64,000 bases of DNA from positions 62,001 to 126,000 of the forward strand of contig JAEUTZ010000006.1 of the NCBI GenBank assembly GCA_016787725.1, written 5' to 3'. Position 1 is the stretch's first letter, and the number at the start of each line of letters is the position of its first letter. Positions 55,771-64,000 of this stretch are shown here, in pieces. This stretch comes from Cyclobacteriaceae bacterium (GTDB lineage: Bacteria > Bacteroidota > Bacteroidia > Cytophagales > Cyclobacteriaceae). The translations under genes were made by a program, and so were the position numbers. Below the pieces are notes generated by a model that saw nothing but the letters and a program-made list of their open reading frames with translations, had not been told where the DNA came from and ran no database searches.

Positions 55771-56721
55771 TTGAAACTAGCCGCCATCGACATAGGTTCC
55801 AATGCCATCCGATTTCAGGTTTCTTCGGTGTTGGAAAGCAAGGACCAGGTTTTGTTTAAGAAGATGGAATACGTTCGTTTCCCCTTGCGTTTGGGTCACG
55901 ATGTGTTTACCACCAATCGCATCAGTGAAAAGAGTGTAGCCAAGTTTAAAAAGCTGATGGAAGCCTTCAAACTCTTGCTGGAACTCTACGAAGTGGACGA
56001 TTACATGTTGTGCGCTACTTCGGCCATGCGTGAATCAGAAAATGGTATGGCGTTGGCTGATGAAGTACGCAAAGAATTGGGGCTGAACATTGAAATTATT
56101 GAAGGGCAACGTGAAGCTGAATTGATCAATTCGGCCATCCGTTCTTACTTGGGCAGTCAAACCTATCTACACATTGATGTGGGTGGCGGTAGCACCGAAT
56201 TGAATGTTTACTTCGGTGGAAAAAAAATGAAGACCCGCTCGTTCCGGGTTGGATCCGTGCGAATTCTGGAGAACCATGACCTGCCAGTTGTATGGAGTGA
56301 CATGGAGCATTGGGTTCGTGAAAACATTAAGCCTAACATGGGCAAAGTGACGGCTGTTGGTACAGGCGGAAACATCAGTAAAATTTATGAGCTCGCGAAG
56401 CTCAAACCACACCGGCTCATGTCGCTGAAGAAGATGGCCGAGGTGAAAGATATGATCGCTGAACATTCCATTGAAGAGCGGATTTATAAACTTCAGATGA
56501 ACCCCGACCGGGCCGATGTGATCCTGCCGGCCAGTACCATTTATATGCGGGTTATGGAATGGGCCAAAGCCAAATACATGTTTGTCCCTGAAGTGGGGCT
56601 GAAAGATGGGATGATGTTACACCTATTCGAGCGGAATAGTCGTCAATCCAAAATTGAGTTTGTCAACAAAGAGGATCAAAGCAAAGGAAGTAAGACTCAG
56701 ATCATTCCCAGGAAGTTCTAA
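55771..56721 (+). CDS. ppx: Ppx/GppA family exopolyphosphatase
   Basis: 316 residues, starting with TTG at 55771, no in-frame ATG near the family start KLAAIDIGSNAIR. Phosphate-binding motifs 'AIDIGSNAIRFQV' at 5-17 and 'HIDVGGGSTEL' at about 134-144; the actin/Hsp70-like two-domain fold without the C-terminal HD domain of longer homologues. Hydrolyses polyphosphate or pppGpp. The last 4 bp overlap the convergent ppk1. Confidence 0.9.
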   Translation: MKLAAIDIGSNAIRFQVSSVLESKDQVLFKKMEYVRFPLRLGHDVFTTNRISEKSVAKFKKLMEAFKLLLELYEVDDYMLCATSAMRESENGMALADEVRKELGLNIEIIEGQREAELINSAIRSYLGSQTYLHIDVGGGSTELNVYFGGKKMKTRSFRVGSVRILENHDLPVVWSDMEHWVRENIKPNMGKVTAVGTGGNISKIYELAKLKPHRLMSLKKMAEVKDMIAEHSIEERIYKLQMNPDRADVILPASTIYMRVMEWAKAKYMFVPEVGLKDGMMLHLFERNSRQSKIEFVNKEDQSKGSKTQIIPRKF

Positions 56722-58850
56722 AAGAGGCTCACATCCATGATGGTCTCCCGGGTAACCTCATAAAACTCGCGGTGCACGTTAAATAACGGTTCTCCATTCT
56801 GTTCTTTGATCACATAGGTGCCATCTTCGCGCATCGTGTAGGCATTTACGTTATCCTTCAGGTTATACCGGAGGATGTTCATTACTTGCTTGCGGAGCAT
56901 GTCTTGTTCCAACAAAAACAGCGATTCTATTCTTCGGTCAAAACTGCGCACCATCGCATCGGCACTGCCAATGTACACTTTGGGGTTCCCGGCATTATGG
57001 AAATAGTAAATGCGGGAGTGTTCGAGGTAATCGCCTACGATGGAAATCACCTCGATGTTGTCGCTCAGGCCTTTACGCCCTGGTCGCAAACAGCACATGC
57101 CCCGAATGCTTAACTTAATGGGTACTCCCGCCTGAGAAGCTTCATAAAGCGTATCAATAAACTCCCTGTCCTGCAGCGAATTCAGTTTGATGACAATGCC
57201 TGCCGGAATCCCCTGACGGGCATTTTCCGCCTCACGCCTGATCAAGTTACACAACTGAATGCGCATGTCCCGGGGGGAGGTGATCAGATTCCGATAGGCG
57301 GCCGGTTGCGAATGGCCCGTGATGACATTAAAAAAGTCGGACACATCATTGGCATACGCTTCATTCGTACTTAATAAACCAATATCGGTATAGAATTGAG
57401 AGGTTATCTCATTGTAGTTTCCACTCGATAAATGAACATAGCGGTACACCCGATCCGGCTCATTGCGTACGATCAACAATAGTTTGGTATGGGTTTTCAA
57501 ACTGCTGACACCATAAATCACAAAGCAGCCCGCCTTCTGAAGTCGTTGAGCTTCGCGCAAATTATTTTCTTCATCAAAGCGGGCTTTTACTTCAAAGAGA
57601 ACGGACACATGTTTCCCGTTCTCAGCCGCGCGTAACAGGGCAGCACTGACACGGGATTCCTTTGATAACCGGTAGATGGTGATCTTAATCGATAGCACCA
57701 GTGGATCATCAGCCGCCTTTTCCAGCAACTCCAGAACGGGTTCCATCGAGTTGTAGGGGTGGTGCAAAAGGATATCCCGTTGCTTCAAGATATCGAATAA
57801 ATCACTTTCGCCTTGTTCCGGAAAAGAAAGAGGCTTAACAGGAGGCCGCGGATGCAAGCGCTTATCCTTAAAATCGCGATGATTGATGATCTGGTTAATG
57901 CCTGTAAAGTCGATCATACCCGCTTTAGGAATCTGGAAGATATTCGCATCGTCCAGGTCCCATTGTATTTTGAGCATCCTGATCAGGCTCGGATCAGGAT
58001 TTTCTTCAATGTCTATCCGCACCACACGACCCGTTCTGCGCGTTTGCAATTTCTTCTTCAATTCCTCCAGGAAATTGGATTCAATATCCTCACTCTCCTC
58101 CAGGGTAAAATCACCGTTGCGATTAATGCGGAACAGGTTGATGGCCTCGATCTCAATGTTTCTAAAGAGATGTTGCATGTTTCTGCGAATGATGTCCTCG
58201 ATGGGTACAAAGGAAATTGATTCGTCAGCATTTTTGATTTCAAAAAACCGGGGGATGTTACTCGGCACCTGAATAAAAGAAAAACGTTGTTGATTATTCA
58301 GGTCATGCGGGGCTTTGGTTATCACTCCAAATAAAATCCGGTTGTATTTCAGTACCGGAAAGGTGTGATAACTATCGAACAACATGGGGGTTAGCATCGG
58401 ATAGATCGTCCGTTGAAAGTACTGATCTACGCGCGCGCAGTCCTCCACCGGCAGGGCATCGCAGGTAACAATCCTGAATCCATTTTTCTCAAACTTTGGC
58501 TTCAGCTTGCGGATGTAGTATTCGTTTTGATCGCGGACGAACTTCTGTGTCTCCGCCAGAAGAATCTGACGGAACGGGGTTTCGCGAAGGCCGCTGTAAT
58601 CATACCGTTCTTTGCCGTAGTCGATGTAATTGTACAGACTCCCGAGTCGAATGGTACAAAACTCATCAAGGTTGGAAGCGGTAATGGCCAGAAACTTAAG
58701 TCGTTCAAAAATGCTGCGATCGATGTGCTTGGCTTGATCCAGCACGCGATAATTGAACTTCAGCCAGCTTAAATCGCGACTGATGTAATTACTCTCCTGT
58801 ATATGCTTATTCGCCAACTCCAGTGGCTTCACTCCCGCACTTTCGATCAT
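56718..58850 (-). CDS. ppk1: Polyphosphate kinase 1
   Basis: 710 residues from ATG 58850. 'NYISRDLSWLKFNYRVLDQA' at the start, 'HHPYNSMEPVLELL', the catalytic-His segment 'YGVSSLKTHTKLLLIVR', and 'SSGNYNE ... YTDIGLLS' are PPK1 motifs. Makes polyphosphate from ATP reversibly at the inner membrane. The gene starts 12 bp after gyrB, so the two are probably cotranscribed; it is convergent with ppx. Confidence 0.96.
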   Translation of the reverse strand: MIESAGVKPLELANKHIQESNYISRDLSWLKFNYRVLDQAKHIDRSIFERLKFLAITASNLDEFCTIRLGSLYNYIDYGKERYDYSGLRETPFRQILLAETQKFVRDQNEYYIRKLKPKFEKNGFRIVTCDALPVEDCARVDQYFQRTIYPMLTPMLFDSYHTFPVLKYNRILFGVITKAPHDLNNQQRFSFIQVPSNIPRFFEIKNADESISFVPIEDIIRRNMQHLFRNIEIEAINLFRINRNGDFTLEESEDIESNFLEELKKKLQTRRTGRVVRIDIEENPDPSLIRMLKIQWDLDDANIFQIPKAGMIDFTGINQIINHRDFKDKRLHPRPPVKPLSFPEQGESDLFDILKQRDILLHHPYNSMEPVLELLEKAADDPLVLSIKITIYRLSKESRVSAALLRAAENGKHVSVLFEVKARFDEENNLREAQRLQKAGCFVIYGVSSLKTHTKLLLIVRNEPDRVYRYVHLSSGNYNEITSQFYTDIGLLSTNEAYANDVSDFFNVITGHSQPAAYRNLITSPRDMRIQLCNLIRREAENARQGIPAGIVIKLNSLQDREFIDTLYEASQAGVPIKLSIRGMCCLRPGRKGLSDNIEVISIVGDYLEHSRIYYFHNAGNPKVYIGSADAMVRSFDRRIESLFLLEQDMLRKQVMNILRYNLKDNVNAYTMREDGTYVIKEQNGEPLFNVHREFYEVTRETIMDVSLF

Positions 58851-58862
58851 AGTAATCAACCC

Positions 58863-60881
<2,019 letters not shown>

Positions 60882-60984
60882 TTAGGAAAAACCCCAAGTA
60901 TTTTTGCCCGGCATTCCGGACGTTGTAAGACGCTCTTGGGAATCAATAACTAAATACTTAGTTTTAGTGTATAAACACTCGACT

Positions 60985-62373
60985 ATGAAGGCAGTTCTGG
61001 CCCTGGTTAGCACTTTATTGATTGGAACTCTCTGCTGGGGGCAACAAGGCTTTAGCATCGCGGAAGTTCCAGTGTTTTCCACTGCTTCGGATTCCGTTCG
61101 GTACGCACGCCTTCAACAGTCCCTAAGACTTGCTTTCACCACCAACGCCCAGCCAGAAGCGGTGGACAGTTTGATGCGTGAATTAAGGCAGATGGAAACC
61201 AAAATAACCGGCCGGAAGAAAGTATTTCATGGGTCGCGCGATTTCTTTCCCTATGATAGTTTACAGTTCATTTCTGATTATAGCCGGGTTAAAAAATTGA
61301 CGCTTTCCAATCGATCAGCAAAACGGTTACCGGCCGCTATCCTTCAATGTAAAAACCTCGAAGCGCTGGAACTCGTCAACACCCGGGTGAAAAGACTCAA
61401 TAAGTTGAAGCAATTGCCTTCCCTCAAGTCGATTCATGTACTCAACAATACCCCGGCCCGCCCATTGAAAATATCAAAGAGCAAAAGTGTCAAAACGGTA
61501 GTGATGAGAATGAACCAAGACAATGCCCTGCCTCACTCGTTTAAAAAGCTTGAGACCCTTGAAACACTTGATCTGGCTACCTGTGGGCTTGAGGAATTTC
61601 CAAGAGGCCTGGAAAGTAATAAACAACTGAAGGAGTTGAGACTTGGCAGTAATCGGATCACATTGAAAGCTGGTAAAATTGAATTCATTCCCAGCCTGGA
61701 GAAACTGGAGCTACAAGGAAATGAGATTGAGCACCTGCCGGAAGCCATTAGGAATTTGCCCCACTTAAAACGGCTTACTCTTACCGGGAATTCGATCGTT
61801 ACGGTAAGTCCCGCCATTGCAGAATTAAAGAAGCTTGAGGAACTCTCCTTTTACCGGAATAAGCTCACATCCATCCCCGAAGGAATCTACGCGCTGCCAG
61901 CCCTGCGGGAAATTGACCTGTACTATAACCAAATTGAACGGGTTGATGACCGGATCGGGAACCTCAAACGCTTGGAGGTTCTTTATTTATCCAACAACCG
62001 GTTAATCAGTTTGTCTGAAGCGGTTACAACGTTGCCCAACCTGGAGGAACTTTATCTTTCCAATAACCGATTGGTGGAGCTTCCCTCATCCCTTTTTTCC
62101 CTCCAAAAGCTGAAAGTATTACGTGTAAATAACAACCAGTTAAGTCAATTCCCCAATAATTTACCACGGTTAACGAATCTCGAGAGCCTTGACATCTCCG
62201 GAAATCAGTTTGCCGAGATGCCTTCCGGGATCACGGAACTGCCCCGCCTGAAATTGCTGGTGATGATCAACAACCCGTGGGACGACCCTACCCGGCTCTA
62301 CCTCACCGAACTGGCCGGATTGCTTCGCAGCAAAGAGATAATCGTGCATGTAGAGGAGGGCCCGGAACCTTAG
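60985..62373 (+). CDS. Secreted leucine-rich repeat protein
   Basis: 462 residues. Signal peptide MKAVLALVSTLLIGTLCWGQ at the ATG 60985. From about residue 105 there are roughly 13 LRR units of 22-23 residues (LxxLxLxxNxL, such as 'LEKLELQGNEIEHLPEAI', 'LEVLYLSNNRLISLSEAV', 'LKVLRVNNNQLSQFP', 'LESLDISGNQFAEMP'). It probably binds proteins in the periplasm or at the surface; partner unknown. The last 4 bp overlap the convergent ppk2. Confidence 0.88.
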   Translation: MKAVLALVSTLLIGTLCWGQQGFSIAEVPVFSTASDSVRYARLQQSLRLAFTTNAQPEAVDSLMRELRQMETKITGRKKVFHGSRDFFPYDSLQFISDYSRVKKLTLSNRSAKRLPAAILQCKNLEALELVNTRVKRLNKLKQLPSLKSIHVLNNTPARPLKISKSKSVKTVVMRMNQDNALPHSFKKLETLETLDLATCGLEEFPRGLESNKQLKELRLGSNRITLKAGKIEFIPSLEKLELQGNEIEHLPEAIRNLPHLKRLTLTGNSIVTVSPAIAELKKLEELSFYRNKLTSIPEGIYALPALREIDLYYNQIERVDDRIGNLKRLEVLYLSNNRLISLSEAVTTLPNLEELYLSNNRLVELPSSLFSLQKLKVLRVNNNQLSQFPNNLPRLTNLESLDISGNQFAEMPSGITELPRLKLLVMINNPWDDPTRLYLTELAGLLRSKEIIVHVEEGPEP

Positions 62374-63314
62374 GCCTTCTTCTTTTTCGATTTTTCCTTC
62401 CCCTTCTTCCCGTTATCCTTTTCGCTCATCAATTGAAGCTTGGCCTTTTGGAGCTCTTCTTTCTGGGCCTGGCTAACCGTAGGGTATTTGATTTCCAACT
62501 TGGCAAACTGCCGGGTGATGATGGCTGCTATGGCGAGTCGTGAAAACCACTTGTCATCGGCAGGGATTACAAACCAGGGGGCGTAGTCCGTTGAGGTGGC
62601 ACTTAAGGCTTTTTCATAGGCCCGTTGATAATCATCCCAAAAGGCACGCTCTTTCAAATCCGACAACGAAAACTTCCAGTTTTTGCTGGGGTCGTCAATT
62701 CTTTCCAGGAAGCGCTTCTTTTGTTCCTTCTTGGAAACGTGCAGGAAGAATTTCAGGATGATGGTACCATTGTCAGCCAGGTTCTTTTCGAACCTTCGAA
62801 TTTGCTTATAGCGCTGCTCCCAAAACTTGTCATCAATTTTCTTAACGGATTCGACTCCCGGAATATGTTCATTTAAAATCCACTCCGGATGAACCCGGGT
62901 GGCCAACACATTTTCATAATGCGAGCGATTATGAATCGCTATTTCTCCCCGGGCAGGAAGTGCCAGCTGGTGGCGCCAGAAATAGTCGTGGTCCAGTTCG
63001 GCCGAGTTCGGGGCTTTGAAACTGTACACCTTTACCCCTAATGGATTAAATCCGGACATGATGTGTTTCACGGCTCCATCCTTGCCGGCTGCATCCATGG
63101 CTTGAAAAATAATCAGTACGCTGTAACGGTTGTGTGCATACAGTTCGTCTTGTACCTCCGCCAGATGCTTTCGGCCATTTTCCAACAGCAGTTCTGAATC
63201 TTCTTTGTTGAGCAGCTTCCCTTTGTACTCGGTATCAAAGTCTTTCAGCTTGATATTTTTTCCTGGTTTAACGAGCAGTGATTTCAGTGAAATCAATTTT
63301 TCATCCGTAAGCAT
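62370..63314 (-). CDS. ppk2: Polyphosphate kinase 2 family (polyphosphate:nucleotide phosphotransferase)
   Basis: 314 residues. Walker A-like 'MDAAGKDGAVKH' at 73-84, 'GVKVYSFKAPNSAELDHDYFWRHQLALPARGEIAIHNRSHYENVLATRVHPEW' and lid region 'LKFFLHVSKKEQKKRFLERIDDPSKNWKFS' are PPK2 motifs, single-domain class. Transfers phosphate from polyphosphate to nucleoside (di- or mono-)phosphate. The last dozen residues are almost all Lys, a basic tail that could bind the polyanion. Confidence 0.94.
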   Translation of the reverse strand: MLTDEKLISLKSLLVKPGKNIKLKDFDTEYKGKLLNKEDSELLLENGRKHLAEVQDELYAHNRYSVLIIFQAMDAAGKDGAVKHIMSGFNPLGVKVYSFKAPNSAELDHDYFWRHQLALPARGEIAIHNRSHYENVLATRVHPEWILNEHIPGVESVKKIDDKFWEQRYKQIRRFEKNLADNGTIILKFFLHVSKKEQKKRFLERIDDPSKNWKFSLSDLKERAFWDDYQRAYEKALSATSTDYAPWFVIPADDKWFSRLAIAAIITRQFAKLEIKYPTVSQAQKEELQKAKLQLMSEKDNGKKGKEKSKKKKA

Positions 63315-63364
63315 AGTGGGTAAGTTTAATTCCCGAAGCTAACAATTAGCCCTTTACCGCCTTA

Positions 63365-63376
63365 TGATTTATATCA
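63365..63376. promoter_or_regulatory. TGAT-N4-ATCA inverted repeat, FNR/CRP-type site candidate
   Basis: TGATTTATATCA resembles the core of FNR-family sites (TTGAT-N4-ATCAA). Its centre lies about 40 bp before the -7 box of the following gene. Confidence 0.3.
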
Positions 63377-63406
63377 CTTTTTAGGACTTTATTCCACGAC
63401 TACGCG

Positions 63407-63414
63407 TACCTTTG
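63407..63414 (+). promoter_or_regulatory. TACCTTTG -7 box before the SnoaL-like gene
   Basis: Exact TAnnTTTG match, 17 bp before the GTG at 63432. Confidence 0.5.
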
Positions 63415-63431
63415 AAACTCTTCCTGAACCC

Positions 63432-63890
63432 GTGAAATTTCAGTTCCGTTATGTTGTTTTATTAACCCTGTTGGCCGGCAGCGGACCTGCGCTAACCTAT
63501 GGCCAATCCGATGTCGAACAAATTAAGGCCGTTATTGCCCGGGAAACCTCTTCGTACATGAACGTGGATTATAAAAGCTGGGCTGCCACCTGGCTTCAGG
63601 TACCGTACGCTTTCTGGGCCTATTCTGATAACGAAACCAGTCGCGTGTTGGAGAGCTGGAATACTATGAACCAGTCCTTTGCCGATTACTTTAAAAACTC
63701 AAAACCATCGCTCGGGGAAATCACCAACGACTGGATCGAAATCCGCGTATATGAAACCGGGGCTTTCGTCCGCTTTAATCAAAAGGTAGTTGACGATTTT
63801 GACACGCAAGTCACTTCACAGGTGCGGGTCCTTGAAAAAAAGGATGGCGCCTGGAAGATTGTCTGCATGAAGGCAGCCGCTAAAAACTGA
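63432..63890 (+). CDS. Exported SnoaL/NTF2-like (DUF4440-type) protein
   Basis: 152 residues starting with GTG. Sec signal YVVLLTLLAGSGPALTYGQ. 'IKAVIARETSSYMNVDYKSWAATWLQVPYAFW' and the C-terminal 'DTQVTSQVRVLEKKDGAWKIVCMKAAAK' fit the NTF2-like cone fold used in secreted DUF4440 proteins. Ligand or activity unknown. Confidence 0.8.
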   Translation: MKFQFRYVVLLTLLAGSGPALTYGQSDVEQIKAVIARETSSYMNVDYKSWAATWLQVPYAFWAYSDNETSRVLESWNTMNQSFADYFKNSKPSLGEITNDWIEIRVYETGAFVRFNQKVVDDFDTQVTSQVRVLEKKDGAWKIVCMKAAAKN

Positions 63891-63961
63891 TTAAAATTCC
63901 ATTAGCAGTATATAACTTTTTCTGAAAGTTTGGTATCTTTTAGTCCTAATCCCTTTTACTT

Positions 63962-64000
63962 ATGAAAGCTACCAGCCTATTTTTTACCGGGTTATTTTCA
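63962..64000 (+). CDS. Start of a further exported protein (truncated by window end)
   Basis: ATG followed by 12 codons reading KATSLFFTGLFS, the beginning of a signal peptide. A one-mismatch -7 box TATCTTTT lies at 63934-63941. Only the first 13 codons are in the window. Confidence 0.5.
   Translation, partial: MKATSLFFTGLFS

Noticed and set aside
60948-60963. AACTAA-N4-TTAGTT inverted repeat before the LRR gene
   Set aside because: Short and AT-rich; could arise by chance and has no recognised counterpart.

Overview
The window looks like ordinary chromosome from a Bacteroidota bacterium, most likely of the order Cytophagales. Evidence: a SusC/SusD pair, a second TonB-dependent receptor with a carboxypeptidase-like N-terminal domain, gldC, many FG-GAP/VCBS and Tat-exported Gfo/Idh/MocA proteins, the cluster ftsX-DUF3098-uppP-truB-ribF, and repeated TAnnTTTG-type -7 promoter boxes. 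I see no rRNA, tRNA, CRISPR array, insertion sequence, phage gene or integrase.

Layout. 1-10.6 kb is an accessory uptake region: a truncated Tat-type Gfo/Idh/MocA oxidoreductase, a lipoprotein joining a CxxCH motif to FG-GAP repeats, a 1093-residue FG-GAP/ASPIC-UnbV lipoprotein, and a susCD operon with a clear terminator. A divergent LacI-type regulator (10.9 kb) faces susC across an intergenic region full of CpG-centred palindromes. 12-15.5 kb has cysS, a beta-propeller protein and yidD. 15.5-20.9 kb is an oxidation cluster: a GMC flavoprotein with a four-Cys motif, its Tat-tagged small subunit, and two tandem Gfo/Idh/MocA paralogues, possibly for 3-keto-sugar chemistry. 20.9-30.4 kb has DinB, ACMSD, trhO, mogA, an M23 peptidase, an outer-membrane protein plus a secreted TPR-CHAT protein, and pcm. 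30.4-35.3 kb is thrABC, preceded by a previously unannotated Thr-rich leader peptide. 35.4-46.0 kb is mostly housekeeping: thioesterase, a psi-like (HolD-like) protein, a K+-dependent membrane pyrophosphatase, an ECF sigma/anti-sigma pair, ftsX-uppP-truB-ribF, CoA transferase and gldC. 46.4-50.8 kb is a TonB receptor plus an SGNH-like lipoprotein. 50.9-55.7 kb is a methionine operon (split metH, then metF) behind a SAM-I riboswitch. 55.8-63.3 kb gathers polyphosphate enzymes (ppx, ppk1, ppk2) with gyrB and an LRR protein.

The most interesting signals are regulatory: (i) the thr leader peptide with five consecutive Thr codons; (ii) a SAM-I riboswitch in which one switch arm can pair either with the 5' side of the aptamer or with the ribosome-binding region of metH, giving a readable translational switch; (iii) a shared ACAAnCGnTTGT palindrome overlapping the -33 region of both susC and the second TonB receptor gene. 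A small protein resembling the psi subunit of DNA polymerase III and the GMC/Gfo oxidation cluster are the best protein-level leads.
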